Below, piece by piece: positions 11,480 to 23,382 of a DNA stretch of 64,000 bases. Numbering within the stretch: the stretch's first letter is position 1; every line of letters begins with the position of its first letter. The translations under genes and the position numbers were made by a program. Origin of the DNA: Sapria himalayana (taxonomy: Eukaryota > Streptophyta > Magnoliopsida > Malpighiales > Rafflesiaceae); contig JAREIK010000385.1 of NCBI GenBank assembly GCA_029783825.1, positions 2,834,501 to 2,898,500 of the forward strand, read 5' to 3'. The notes under the pieces were generated by a model that saw only the letters and a list, made by a program, of their open reading frames with translations, did not search any database and was not told where the DNA came from.

Positions 11480-12420
11480 TCGCATTAAGCAATAATCAAT
11501 GTACATGGGAGGTGATCATGCCTTAGAGGTTTCTGGTGTTAATACCATCAAATTAAAGATGTATGAGAGTATAATTCACGCCATTTAAAATGTATGACAT
11601 GAGAAGGCCCTAAAAACTCATTATATTTGGGATAATGAGATAATGGTAGTTACAAAAATTATATTTAAAATGAGATCACATAAACAATTAAAGGCATGCT
11701 AATGACAATGAACGCAGAAAAGAGAGCTATGAATTTGTACATATTCAAATGCGAAATATTACAAGGAAAAAAATTCTACTATATTAGTAAGTCTAACAAA
11801 TAAATAATGATGATGCAACACTGTAAGCTTGATCACATGTCAGAACCTACCTTGAAGATTTTTATAGAAGATAGCTTTTTCTAGGACTAAAAAATGTTTA
11901 ATTAACCTTGTGTGAGTACTATGTTACTAGTAAGTCTCACAATTAAAGTTTAGCAATTTTAATGTTAGAAGCAAAATCTTCTTAAAATTATTTCATTATG
12001 ATATTTGGGAAACACCAATTTTTTCTATAGGAGATGCAAGATATTGTATATCTTATATTGATTATTACTTCAAGTGATGTTAGGCATATCTAATCAAGAG
12101 AAAAATAATTGAATTTAATAATGAGAGAGAATATACCATATATTAATGAATTTGATAAGCTCTATCAACAATAATGTATCTAGAGGTAATTCACAATGAA
12201 AATAAAATGTAGTGACATGATTAATTAGAATCTTATAAAACTAGACGAGTAGTGTTTTACAATGAAGAGGTTTGATAAAATAATTTTGAATAGAAATAAT
12301 CAAAACTACCAATTATGTGATCAATCGGTCACTGTCAATAGTAATTGACTAGAAAATGTTGATGGAGGTGTGGACAGGCAAGTTATCATTAGCATAGATT
12401 TTATTAGTATTTACTAATTG
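11480..12420 (+). pseudogene. Copia protease-linker and integrase remnants
   Basis: Blocks read in shifting frames: VHMGGDHALEVSGVNTIKLK (11500-11560), a LYIFKCEILQGKK block (about 11735), CKLDHMSEPTLKIF (11822-11863, the start of the GAG-pre-integrase zinc-binding region), and YDIWETPIFSIGDARYCI (about 11998-12052, around the first catalytic Asp of integrase). They parallel the same segments in the young copia element at 40875-45504, which supports the assignment. Confidence 0.65.
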
Positions 12421-13194
12421 AGTAAAGAGGTATCCAATATGTGATCACAATGCCCAAAAGTTATCATTAGCATAGATATTTTCTTTGTAAAATACATGTT
12501 ACAAAAGAAGAGTGAGAGTGAGAGAGAGATATAACACAATAATGAAAACATAGATATTATAAATTTCATTGAAAACAAACAATAAATATAAGAACTACTA
12601 GAGTATTAAAAAGTACCAATTGAGCTTGAGAGGAGAGAACCAACTTGATGATTAGTGTACATTTTGAAAGAAAATGTTATATATTGTCTATTAATAGAGG
12701 ATAAAGAGTTATCTACATTCTACGAGACTAAAAAGCCAAAAAACTTCTATTAAAAAGGCAATGATGTAAGAAGAAATTAAAGTTCATAAAACCAAAACAT
12801 AAAATCTTGTTACACTTTCACAATGAAAAAGGTGAATAGAAATAAATAAGTCTACTATATCAAAAATAATAATAATGATCAATTAGAATTATATTAATTA
12901 TCTATGATTGATAGTGAGATAATATGCTCATAAAAAAATAATTGACTTCAATGGGATTTTTATCTCATGTTATTAGACTTAGAACAATTAGAATGGTCCT
13001 ATCAATGTATATCACATATGAAATATACTTAGAGTAGTTGTATATTAAAAGTACATTTCTTTATGATGAACTTGAAGAAGGATTTTATATGCTCCATTTA
13101 TAAGGTTTTTCTCAAAAAGATAAATAGAACTTAGTTTGTTGGTTGACCAATTCATTGTATGGCTTAAAATTGATCATGAAGATAGTAGTATAAG

Positions 13195-14060
13195 ATAATT
13201 AATTTCCTTCATTATTAGTCTTGATTATAATAGATTCAGTTTAGACCGTTATGTGTACAACCAAATGTTTGATGATAATTACTTCATTATCTTATTCTTG
13301 TATGTAGGTGATATATTAGTAGCAAGTCACAATAAAAATTATGTCCAACTATTAAAATTATGTTAATCTAGAGAGTTTGATATGAAAGATATGAGATCAA
13401 TAAGCAAGATTTTAGTGATGCTAATTTACCGAGATAGAATAATAGTAAGATTTAGCTTTCACAAAATAACTATTTTAAAAAGTCTTAAGATACTTCAATA
13501 TACAAAATTGTAAACTAATTTCTAACCCTCTTTCTATAATATTCCAGTTATCCTCTAGTATGAATTACAGAATGAAATAAATATGATAAAAATATCTTGA
13601 GTGCCACATGTATCAGCAGTTGAAAGATTAATGTTCCCTATAATTTTTACAATACATGACATTACACAAAAAATAATTAGTTTATAAGTGATGAATCATA
13701 GAAAAGAGCATTTGAGTGTCATAAAGAGAATCTTGAAATATGTAAAAAAAATTTCAAATACTATACATTATGTTGTAAAAGATTAGACTTTACTATGAGA
13801 AGCTATAATGATTCAGATTATATAGGTTATATTGGCAAGAGCATGTCTTCCATAAGTTATGTGTGTACTCATACTGGAGGAACTAAAAATTTAGTTTCAA
13901 AATTATGATCTATAATAACTATTTCTATGATTGAGGTAAAATATGTTGCAGCTACATAAACTAGCAAAAATAATTTGGTTACAAATAATATAAGAAGAGA
14001 ATAAACATAAATAAGAAAAGATTATATTATTTTGTGATTGTCAGTACATTTGGTACTTAA
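13195..14060 (+). pseudogene. Copia reverse transcriptase and RNase H remnants
   Basis: DDNYFIILFLYVGDILVAS (13272-13328) corresponds to the RT active-site box, where the family has YVDD; here the first Asp is Gly. It is followed by REFDMKDM (about 13370-13395), VPHVSAVERLMFPI (13600-13641), EHLSVIKRILKYVKK (13710-13752) and an RNase H-like AATxTSKxxIWLQ region. The altered active site plus stops make it inactive. Confidence 0.7.
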
Positions 14061-14415
14061 TAAAGTAAATATTATTATTATAAGAAGCAAATATGATATT
14101 TTTTAGAAAATTAATAGGAATAATAACCTAGCAAATATACAAACAAAGTTGTTAAATAGAGAAAAGTATATATGACATTATAAAAAGCACCTACCTTCCC
14201 TTCTATTTTTTTTATCATCCCAATAGCTTCCTTTTTTACATTTAATGTTTTTTTATTGTGTTATTTGTCTTGTAATTTTGTATTTGATATTATTTTTTGT
14301 GGGGTTCTATTTTCATAACAAAATTTGTGATTACTAGAACATATTTAGCATCAATAAATTCAATATAAATATAGACATATATTACAACACAAGCATGTAT
14401 TGAATTTTGAAAAAT

Positions 14416-14820
14416 GATAAAAATATTAATTTTGTGGTTTAGGATTCAGGGTTGGTAGATATGTTCTAATAAGTTACTAAATACAAATTTATGTAATAAC
14501 CCAAGAACTAAATAAGTTATTTATGGCATGATGGTGAAGAGAAAGTGATGTGAGGAGAGATGATAAATATATTAATTTTGTGGTTTAGGATTTAGGGTTG
14601 ATAGATATATTCTAATAAGTTATAAAACACAAGTTTTTATAATAACCCAAGAACTAAAAAAGTTGTTTATGGCATGATGATGAAGAGAAAGTGAGGGAGA
14701 GATAGATGATAAAAATATTAATTATGTGGTTTCAGATTTAGGGTTTATAGATATATAATATATAATATTAAGAATATATAATATATAATATATCATATAT
14801 TCTTATAAGTACAAAGCACA
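14416..14820 (+). repeat. 146-bp tandem repeat, about 2.7 units
   Basis: Units starting with gataaaaatattaatt begin at 14416, 14562 and 14708, exactly 146 bp apart. Each contains gtggtttaggattyagggtt, gatatattctaataagtta, aataacccaagaactaaa and tatggcatgatg. The third unit is interrupted by an ATATAAT-rich expansion and breaks off near 14820. Confidence 0.85.
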
Positions 14821-15253
14821 AGTTTTGGTATTAACCCCCCAATACATTTATATTTTGTTTGATTTGTGCTAATTTGGACTTTGGAATATTTTTTTGTAAT
14901 TATGCTCTAATTGTGTGGATAATTCTAGCAATTTTGGGGATAGAATATTTACTGTGATTATGAGAAATTATGATGATAACTTATTATTTATATATATTTA
15001 TATATATTCAAGATAAATCATTTAAGTGTAATTATATATATTTTGAATAGTTTGAAATTTACGTATTTATTTAGTTCTGATACAAAAATTTTAAAAGCAC
15101 AGAACATGTTTGAATCTATTGTGTATTTTGGTAAACTTTCTAACATAAATTTAAAAGAGTTTTAAAAGATCAAAAATGCAAAACTTGTTGGATTGTGAAT
15201 TTATTTCAAGATTTTTCTTAATTTTTTTGCTAGTATCTCGATGAGTCCCAACA
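14821..15253 (+). other. Possible LTR preceding copia remnant B
   Basis: Lies directly left of a primer-binding-like site (15256) and ends gagtcccaaca, as a plant copia LTR could. No second LTR copy is visible, so length and left boundary are unknown. The tandem repeat to its left could belong to the same LTR. Confidence 0.35.
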
Positions 15254-15255
15254 AG

Positions 15256-15271
15256 TGGTATCAAATAAGAG
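15256..15271 (+). other. Copia primer-binding-site remnant
   Basis: tggtatcaaataagag is close to TGGTATCAGAG, complementary to the initiator Met tRNA 3' end, and sits just after aca. Confidence 0.65.
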
Positions 15272-15349
15272 TTTTTGGTATCTTTGGTATTTTTATTTAC
15301 ATAAGCTAGATTATTTCATTCGAATGGACTAAAATAATAATTTGTTTTG

Positions 15350-15860
15350 TATGATTAAAATAGAAATTTTATTCAACCTAGAAAATAATAATGATCGATC
15401 TTTTAATATTGAGGGATCTGCTTGTACTAACTCTTGATGATCCAAAGTCAAAAGATATGGATGAGACCAAGTGAAAGAAATTATATTACAAGGTCTCTAC
15501 AACAATAAGACAATGAGTTAAAAAGATAACTTTCGACTGCATCTCAACTATCATAAAAGAAGATAAGACGTAAAAAAAGTTAGAATCAATGTACAATAAA
15601 AGTATATCAAGAAATAAGATTCTGATAATCTAGTACTTAGTTAAGATGCAATATCATGATAAATCTAATATGGATGCTCAGTTGCTCGCTTAACTTTTTT
15701 CAAGTTTTGATCAATCAACTAGTATCTATGAAAATAATACTAATTAAATAATTAGGTTTACACATCTCTGCTCCTTAGCTCGCTTCTAGAGAATTAAGAA
15801 ATACTTATAATCTTTTTAAGTATCTTAGTTTCTAATAACATCCTTACCATGATTTTCATT
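15350..15860 (+). pseudogene. Copia remnant B: broken gag
   Basis: Downstream of the primer-binding-like site the plus strand gives Gag-like blocks KKLYYKVSTTIRQ, KKLESMYNKSISRNKIL, KMQYHDKSNMDAQLLA and LFSSFDQSTSIYENN, corresponding to the UBN2-type Gag core (a 'LESLYMTKSLTNK...LL' pattern). Stops and frame shifts are frequent. No protease or pol follows, so only the 5' end of the element is present. Confidence 0.55.
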
Positions 15861-15889
15861 ACTAAAAGTTTGGTAAGTGTTGTTATTGT

Positions 15890-16200
15890 AATGTGGTGGT
15901 CCAGCCCAAATTTAAGCGGCCCACTTTCAAGCTTAAGCTCGTTAGGGTTTTAGGTTTTAATATAAAAACCTAAATATTGAGGAGGCACCGAACATATACT
16001 GTTGGGCGAAACCTTGTGGGTTTTTCTCTGTCCTTGTGGTCTTTTTCTTGTGAATTATTGCTCTTCTTTATTCATTTTCTTCTGCATAATCTGGTTTGTA
16101 TGACATCGTCTGTATCCTCGTGTTTTTAATTTATCTTTCTCATATATTTCTCTTCAGTGGATATTACTCAAACATCAGAGTAAAGCAGTGAAACGAATCC
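15890..16200 (+). other. Promoter-like or LTR-like segment
   Basis: A less AT-rich segment with a TATA-like ataaaaacc near 15962, then aggaggcaccgaac and pyrimidine-rich ttttctctgtccttgtgg. It resembles the U3/R part of a plant retroelement LTR or a plant promoter plus leader, but no coding region with a recognisable product follows. Confidence 0.3.
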
Positions 16201-17730
16201 AGAATTATATGTAGTTAAATCAACGGTAAAATATATAGAGTCTTATTGTTTATTTCCTCACAATTGTGAGATAGAGGGATACAAAGATTTTGGTAGATAT
16301 TCTCATGTTTGAAGAAAATGAGAGGAGAAGTAGAATGATCTTAAAACCCACATTCGGAGAAAAGCGACAGTTCTTTCAAACGGAAGTTCATATTTAAATC
16401 TATAGCAAATTGTTTTTACATTAATCAATATGATAGTTTTAAGAGTGATATTGTATATCACACCAAACCCAAATTAGTTTAAGTTTTTTTTTTTTCATTT
16501 TGGGAATATGACTATAAATTAGTTAGGATGAGCGATGAAATAAATATTGAGAATATTAGGTATTAGTGATATTTGTCTGAAGACAAATATGAGATACTGA
16601 TCGTTTCTTATGGATGTCTGATATATCTCAAATATTCAAATGAACCTATTATTCATAGGAGTATTGGATAACACGAGTCAAAGGTGAAAGTTCGGGAAAG
16701 ACCAATGAAACTTGGCTAAAGGGTCACTGACTATTGCAAGGGGTAGAAGGATAAATTATCTCAACATTACACAAACTAGGGCTAGCTTGGATTGGGTAAA
16801 TATTTAATAAAAAATTAATAGCATTGAATATAAGATGCATAAGTCATGTATGTTTCTAGATAATGTACTTTCCATATAAAAATAGTCCACTGTTGCTATT
16901 TGAAGGTCACATAGTGATGGTAAGATAATCAATATATGACTGGAAAAAATTGTCCATCACATATTTATCCATTCCTCTAAGGAAATCGAGGAAGTTCAAT
17001 CAAGATTTCTCAATTATTTATTACAAAACATACAAAATTATCAAAGGAAACCCTATAGATATGATATTTACTCTAGCCACTCTCGAGAATCACATTAATC
17101 AGTGGGGAGCTTATAAGCTAGAAATAGAAATTGACACATTTACTTTAATTGTTTTTGTAGATCTATTTGATCATAGGGAAGCTAATGTCTTCGACGGAAA
17201 GGTGGACATATGATGCTTTAGTTTATAAAAAATTTTTCTTTCTCATATTAGAAATGAGAACTTGTTTTGTAGTTTGTAGAATTTTTTGCAACTTCTATTT
17301 TGTAAATCCAAATCAAGAAGATGTCTTAGACTATTCAAATATGATAGATGGGGAGATTATTGAGTCTGCACAGGTTTGGGCAGATTGAAATATGTGCATT
17401 TTTGTTTGGATTGTTTGACTTATTTGATTTGTTTTAATTTAATGATAATTTCAATGAGTGTGGGTGTTCTCATTTAAATTGGGTGTACCAACCATAAAAC
17501 TAAAATGGTTAAATTTTTTTTTATAAAAACTTATTTAAAGAAAAAAAAATAAAACTCAAACTATAAAGAAAAAAAATAGAGTGGAAAGACAACACTCCAT
17601 AGCCATGCATCACATGGAAAAGTCATGCGTGGTGACATTTCATTATACAAAATGAATAATATTCCCATTTTATGTGAAAATGGTTCATGCGTGTTCAGAA
17701 ATTAAATGGGAACAATTTAAAATATATAAA
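16201..17730. other. Stretch without a recognised gene
   Basis: Open frames of 87 and 73 codons occur at 16950-17213 and 17167-17388. They overlap in different frames and show no domain I recognise. They could be eroded retroelement or gene sequence, but I cannot support a call. Confidence 0.4.
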
Positions 17731-17734
17731 TATG

Positions 17735-18059
17735 TATGTGTGTGAGTGAGTGAGTGAGTGAGTGTGTGTGTGTGTATCTGTGTGTGTATGTGTGTGTGTT
17801 TGTTTGTTTGTTTGTGCATATGTATGTGTGTTATATTATTGGTATATATATGTTTAAATACATTATATACATGCAATGTATTTATGTGTGTGTATGTGTG
17901 CATATATATATATATATATTATGCATATATTTACATAACTATATACATACATACACAAACAAACATTCACATACACATATATATAGGTATACACACACAC
18001 TCACACTCACTCACTCACTCACTCATTCACAAAGCTTTTATACACTATATGTGCATTAT

Positions 18060-18100
<41 letters not shown>

Positions 18101-18120
18101 ATTACATACATATATACATA
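17735..18120. repeat. Microsatellite cluster forming a large inverted repeat
   Basis: Left part: (gtga)n, (gt)n, (gttt)n between 17735 and 17835. Right part: cacaaacaaac, (ac)n and (tcac)n between 17950 and 18030, followed by (ca)n and (ta)n to 18120. The order of motifs on the right mirrors the left on the opposite strand, so the region could fold into a long imperfect stem with a loop of about 110 bp. Open frames here are repeat artefacts. Confidence 0.85.
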
Positions 18121-18564
18121 CACAAGGCTTTTATATATATATACATATGTTTAAAAAAATCCAAAATTTTTGATTGTTTTTGAATGTTTATTTATACACT
18201 ATATGTACATTACACACACACAAACTTGTTATATATACATATATCTAGTGTACGTCAATTTAAAAAGCTTCATATAACATATATATATATAACTAGTGTA
18301 TGCTATAAGATAACATGCCCAGAGATGAATCTTTTTTGGGTAAATTATGCTTAAGTGTACCATTCAAAAAATATTTACTAAAATGTATACTATCTTTAAT
18401 AATATTTAGTAAAAATATCACACAAACATAAAATATTTACCCTTCGGGGTACTTATATATATAAAACCCTAACTCTGATTTTATGCTTGCAACAATAAAA
18501 AAAATCACTTTTTTGAAATAATTATTTTCAAAAAAAAATCAATTTTGTTTTTCAAATACAAATC

Positions 18565-18565
<1 letters not shown>
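18121..18565. other. AT-rich spacer
   Basis: No gene seen; short TA and CA runs. Confidence 0.6.
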
Positions 18566-18598
<33 letters not shown>

Positions 18599-18683
18599 CA
18601 CACACACATTATAGATATGATTAAATATATACATGCACGCATGCACAGTATACATATATACGTGTGTGTGTGTGTGTGTGTGT
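18566..18683. repeat. (CA)n and (GT)n microsatellites in inverted order
   Basis: (CA)n at 18566-18608 and (GT)n at 18662-18684 flank a short atatacatgcacgcatgcac segment, giving another small CA/TG inverted pair. Confidence 0.85.
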
Positions 18684-19142
18684 TTAATTATATGCATATT
18701 TATATAAAGTTTCGCATAAAAAATATAAAATAATTGATTTTTTTTTCAAAAATACTGGCTTTTGATTTTTAATATTAATATTTCAAAAAAATTAAAGAGG
18801 TGATATATTTGGGTTTAAGATTTAAAGTGCGCCAAATTTTTAATATTCTTTAAAAAATTTTAAGACTAAATATTAAAAATCAGGGTATATTGTTATGTAA
18901 TTACTTTTTGAATGGTATAGTAGAACATACACAATTTTTTTTTTTTTGGGAAGATTATGTTTAGGGGATAGGGGGTCGAGCAAAAATATATATGTTTTGG
19001 TCCTCATTTCATAAAATATTATTAAAAATACCCAAAGCATAAAATATTAATATCTTGGGGCTAGAAAAATCATTATTGTGCGTATACATCTCTTTTATGT
19101 CAATGTCATTCATAAAATTTTATTAAATAAAAAAAATATTAT
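18684..19142. other. AT-rich spacer
   Basis: No gene seen. Confidence 0.6.
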
Positions 19143-19213
19143 GCTAACAAATATTTTTATTATGCATAAACTATGTCTTGTATAACAAGTTTATGCACAA
19201 TGTTATTGTTAGC
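19143..19213. repeat. Imperfect hairpin
   Basis: gctaacaa at 19143-19150 pairs with ttgttagc at 19206-19213. Inside, attatgcataaac pairs with gtttatgcacaat. The loop is about 16 bp. It may be a short foldback element. Confidence 0.6.
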
Positions 19214-19260
19214 GTTATATACATATAGATTCATATGATAGGTATCAAAGTTCAAAGTTT

Positions 19261-19923
19261 TAAGGGACCGTTTGATAAAACTGAAAAAATTATCTGCTGA
19301 AAATAAGTGCTAAAAAATTAAGTCTGAATTTTATAAGTGTTGAATTTATATTGAAAAACTGTTTGATAAATTACTGTTAATTGAATTCTAAATATAAATA
19401 TATCATTTAATAACTATAAATATTGAATGCTGAAAATGATATATTTTACATATTTACCTTTATTATTATTGCATTACATATTATCCAACATAAATAGGAA
19501 TTCTAATGAATTTTTTTTACTATAATTATTAATTATTAAAAAAATAAAATCACTAAAACTATATCAATAAATAAATCATAAATCTAAAAAAGAAATAAAA
19601 ATATTTTAAAAATAACTATAAAAATCTAAACTCATTAAAACTATCGAAATTTTTAATATAAAAATAAAGATTAATAAACAATTAGTTGATTTGTTATATA
19701 CTCTCTTAAATTAATCATAAAAGAGATGATACTATTAAAAATTTTCAGCCTTCAACATTAAGAAGATTTCTACCTACTCAAAATTTTCAATGAATTTTTA
19801 CTTAATTTTAAATTTTTAACTCCCAATATTTTTTTTATCAAACACATTTAAAATGTCAAACTATTAATAATTTTAATTTTTAATGGTTTGAAGATTTTAT
19901 GTGCTTTATCAAACATCCCCTAA
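19261..19923 (+). mobile_element. MITE-like element, family D copy 1
   Basis: The ends taagggaccgtttgataaa and (reverse complement) ttaggggatgtttgataaa match at 15 of 19 bases. The interior is AT-rich and non-coding. A second, truncated copy in the opposite orientation lies at 58452-58879, which supports a mobile family. Ends of this kind (GGGxxGTTTGATAAA) are common in hAT-type MITEs; the superfamily is inferred. Confidence 0.65.
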
Positions 19924-20988
19924 CTCTATCCAAAAATTAGCTCAAAGGCAGATGTTTTCCCTGATACTAAAATACTCATCTACCCCTTAGGGATCCTTTG
20001 AGGTGGGCCACATCAATATAATAAAAGCTTTTTTTTTTTTATAAATATTTATTTAATTTCATTTCTAATAAAAATCTATTATTTTATATAAATGAGAACC
20101 AATATGAGCTTTGTTTGTATTTAAAAAAAATACTCTATTTGTGTTTTTATTCTACGAGCAGTTAATTTGGTAAGTAGAAGAATTTGACACATTTTTAGTA
20201 ATATCATACCATGATATTTCAATAGGTATTTTTTGACTGCAAGGAATGAGTAAGTTCTTACTTTTTTTTACTAGTACACTTGTTTGTATTGAACGAGACC
20301 AGTTTAAAATACGTATTTTACATCGACACATAAAATAATTAGTACCTCATGGTTATTATGAATATTATTACTCTTAATCTTGAGAAAATTAATAAACACA
20401 TATATTAATTATCTCTATTAACTTATCAAATAAGTTAATTGAAAGGTCGCAAAAAAATTATTAAATGAAATTATCATTGATTTAGTTTAATTGATAATTA
20501 AGTATTTATAATTTTATCCTGTAGAGATAAATAAGTATTTAATAACAAAAAATACGAATATTAATTTGAATAACTTATAGAGTTCAATTATAATTTTTTG
20601 GTGTAATAAATTATAATTAATATAAGTAAGTTTATTTTATTTTCTAGAGTCATGATTTTATCTTTAATAAAATTAAATATGATTTTGTTTTATAAAAGGT
20701 TTAAATCATTTTTGCATGGTTTAGAAAAATACAAGATAAATTAAATAAATAAATATATTTATAAGATACAAAAATATAATCCTTCCTCCGTGCCGTCTGT
20801 ATCAAAGTTTCTCTTTTTCCAATTCACTTCAAAAGTGATAAAAAAACAGTCTTTATATGCCAGATGCTTACCAAACAGTGTTTGTCTATCTTTGTCAGAA
20901 ACAACACAATGCCACCAAAAGTAACACAGTGTATATGTACTGATTCTGTTTACCATACACTGCAGTGTATATGTATATATACATGCTC

Positions 20989-20990
<2 letters not shown>
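19924..20990. other. AT-rich spacer
   Basis: No gene that I can support; from about 20760 base composition becomes less extreme. Confidence 0.5.
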
Positions 20991-20994
<4 letters not shown>

Positions 20995-21033
<39 letters not shown>

Positions 21034-21354
21034 ATGCATCCATATATATACAGCCACCACAGTGCATATATTCATACTACAAGATGTGTGTGTGTGTGTA
21101 CCCAACGCGGTGCCGCCAAGAGCTACGTACGTACCTGACTCTGACTGATGTGTATATCGATACTGTTGCTTTACTACGTTAGGAAGGAAGGTAAAGAACT
21201 TATGGATAAAATCATTGCCTTGGCTTGACAGTTCCTTTGTCCAGAGACTCGTTGGCAGTGACAACAGAGTTAAATTTATTCCTTGCCATGTTTAACTTAT
21301 GTGAATGTGAACATAGTTATTTACACACACACACACTTATATATATATATATAG

Positions 21355-21389
<35 letters not shown>

Positions 21390-21390
21390 C
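20995..21390. repeat. Microsatellite-bearing segment
   Basis: (CA)n at 20997-21019 followed by (TA)n, a (GT)n run at 21085-21099, (CA)n at 21324-21336 and (GA)n at 21355-21388. The sequence between (21100-21300) is of mixed composition, but I recognise no product. Confidence 0.8.
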
Positions 21391-22810
21391 AGGGTATGCA
21401 AAGCTATATCTGTGCGTGTGTGGGTGTGCATCCAAAAGCTTAACTGTGTCTGATGAAATATCACTGTGGATTGGATTGGAGTGATCGTGAAGTTATCTGA
21501 AATTGACAGTTCCATGTTAGGTCGCGTGCATCTGTGAAATATGAGTTTACTTGTATTGTATTGTATCACACTGAAAGAACAGAGAGAGAGAAGTGTCTTC
21601 TCTTTTTTCAACATACAAACATCAAATTTCATTCTCAACAGCATCAAATTTTGGGTCCATTTTTTTTAAAAAAAATTAGGTTAAGATAAAACCCAAAAAT
21701 TTCCAACATAAAATTCATATTCTAGTTGCTAAATGCATGATTTTTTTTTTGCAAAAAATAAAATTTTGATTTAAAAATTTGTGCATGTGCTTACTTGTTT
21801 GGTTTCTTAGGGTTTTGGCCTAGTGTTTCAGAAGAAATTTTCAAATTCAAAAAAAAAAATAAAAAATAAAAATGATTGAAATAATGAAGCCCTACAATTT
21901 AAAGTTTGACTCTGCAATACTTGATCAGATTGAAATATATAATTGTGATTGAAAGCAGTGATGCCAATTTACAGTGCTGTTCCCTGAGTTTTCTCCCTTA
22001 TGGACTAGACGAAGAAGATATGAATTCAATTAAGGGATGTAAGGGCTTGATCGTGAGTTCTCTCCTGGTTAGGTCAGAGGTGAAGACTGGCAGAGCCCTC
22101 ATCTCTGCTCAGGCTCAGGCATACAAAATCTTATTTTCAATCTAGTTTCAACCTTTGTGGCTAGTCAATCTAGTCTATGTTGATACCCTTCTTTTTTTGA
22201 AAATCCTTTGTCTCTTGGATGACTGGGGCCTTTTGAACTGTGTCAATGGCCCCCACCCAGCACCCAGTGAAACCCATCAGGTGAATAGACAAGTTCAACA
22301 ACAAAAAAGGAGAAGAACCAAGTTGTTAGGACCACCCACCTAACAAAAAATGTAGCTTGACTTTGTTAGTCCATCATGGTATGTTGCAACCCTAGGCGCA
22401 AGAAAAGTTGACCTACACTGAGCCTTTTTGGGCTTGTGTGGTTGGGCTCAGGTTAGCCCTTTCCCATTTTTTTGTGCCTTGGGGGAGATTGGGGGAGAAG
22501 ACAAGCTCCCATGCATGATTTTAATCGATCATTTATGTCAATGGTTGTAACCATTAATATGCAAGTGATTACATAAAGTGGAAACTAAGAGATAGCATGA
22601 GAAATAAGAAAGTTGAAACTTCTTAGGCAAATTTCCAAAAAAATTACACACTATCAACTCTAGCTCGCTAGCTCTATCCCATGCACACCTAGTCATAAAA
22701 GTGGTACACACATTCATATATATACATTAATATGTGTGTGTGTGTGTGTGTGAGAGGATGAAAGAGAAACCCTAGCTAATTTGTTGTTTGAAACAAAAAA
22801 AAAAAAAAAT
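21391..22810. other. Mixed-composition spacer downstream of the EPFL gene
   Basis: Short open frames at 21906-22145 and 22155-22343 show no recognisable domain. A (GT)n array lies at 22734-22752. The part next to 22811 probably includes the EPFL 3' UTR on the minus strand. Confidence 0.45.
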
Positions 22811-23313
22811 TCAAGGGGGAAAGATATTATCTCCACATCTACACTTCCAAGACAAAAGGTAGTAGCTTCCATCGTCTCTATGGTTTGAAGATGGTGTGAG
22901 AGTGAAATCCTTTCTTTGATGAGAAGGAACCACCAGGGCCGCCAAACAAGGCCTGCAACTCGAACATTTGTTTATGCAACCAGGAGGCCTCGAACCCAAG
23001 ACCATCATCTTCCTCGTCAAACCACCGTCTCTTTCGAATGCAAATAGAACCCCATTAACTGCTGCCATTCAAGGAAAGACAGAAACAAAAAAACCCACTT
23101 ACGTAAGCCTTACGCCGTGATTGTGAAGTCCAGCGTCAAAGAGATGAGACGATAGGGTAGAGGTAAATAAAATAGCTCTATCACAGAGACTTTACAGCAA
23201 CAACTCATCGTTCTCTTACCTGGTCTTGAAGGCGAAAGAACAAGATAAAAGAAGAGAGCAAAAGTGACTGCAACTTTCAGGGCATTGGCGTGGTTCATTG
23301 ATGGAGAAGCCAT
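22811..23313 (-). CDS. EPFL: EPF/EPFL-family secreted cysteine-rich peptide (EPFL8-like)
   Basis: Two exons on the minus strand: 23313-23220 (ATG in cagATGGCT context) and 23061-22811, joined by a GT-AG intron (23219-23062), give 114 residues. The N-terminus is a signal peptide with hydrophobic core VAVTFALFFYLVL. The mature end reads MVLGSRPPGCINKCSSCRPC, then LAALVVPSHQRKDF, a His/Asp loop, and YYLLSWKCRCGDNIFPP. Six cysteines in the CxxxCxxCxxC ... CxC arrangement and the closing W-K-C-x-C-G-x-x-I/L-F-x-P motif define EPFL peptides, which are secreted ligands of ERECTA-family receptor kinases with TOO MANY MOUTHS that shape stomatal spacing and organ growth. The EPFL8-like subtype is a guess from the YYLLSWKC loop. 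The acceptor is a tandem CAGCAG. A TATA box lies about 60 bp upstream of the ATG. Confidence 0.85.
23062..23219 (-). other. EPFL intron with tandem NAGNAG acceptor
   Basis: The donor is AG|GTAAGAG at 23219 and the acceptor region reads ggCAGCAGtt at 23065-23058. Splicing after the first CAG gives SRP-AVNG and after the second gives SRP-VNG, a one-alanine difference just after the signal peptide. Confidence 0.75.
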
Positions 23314-23374
23314 CTGCCACCTACGCTGAAGAGAGAGAAGAAACACGGCTAACCAATATATGGGTCCGCAGTTG

Positions 23375-23382
23375 CTTATATA
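23375..23382 (-). promoter_or_regulatory. TATA box of the EPFL gene
   Basis: The minus strand reads TATATAAG, about 62 bp upstream of the ATG at 23313, a spacing that fits a short 5' UTR. Confidence 0.6.

Larger units (their letters stand above)
10590..14165 (+). mobile_element. Decayed Ty1/copia element A
   Basis: Plus-strand copia remnants run in the canonical order Gag-protease-integrase-RT-RNase H but are full of stops and frame changes. The left part (10590-10900) is similar to 28440-28740 at the left of another copia, so both may begin with related LTR or leader sequence. RT and RNase H blocks end at about 14165 (AKIIWLQI near 13960-13990; a CDCQYIWYLI-like block near 14035). The nearby tandem repeat may lie in its 3' flank. 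Confidence 0.7.

Noticed and set aside
16950..17388. Two overlapping open frames that might be a small gene
   Set aside because: No recognisable domain, no splice or promoter context, different frames; listed as an unassigned stretch.
17754..18183. Open frames of 115 and 141 codons rich in Cys, Val, Ile, Tyr, His and Thr
   Set aside because: They are translations of GT/CA/TA microsatellites in overlapping frames; no protein signature.
20950..21264. 104-codon minus-strand frame possibly encoding a peptide
   Set aside because: One end is made of CA/TA microsatellite translation and the rest has no recognisable feature.
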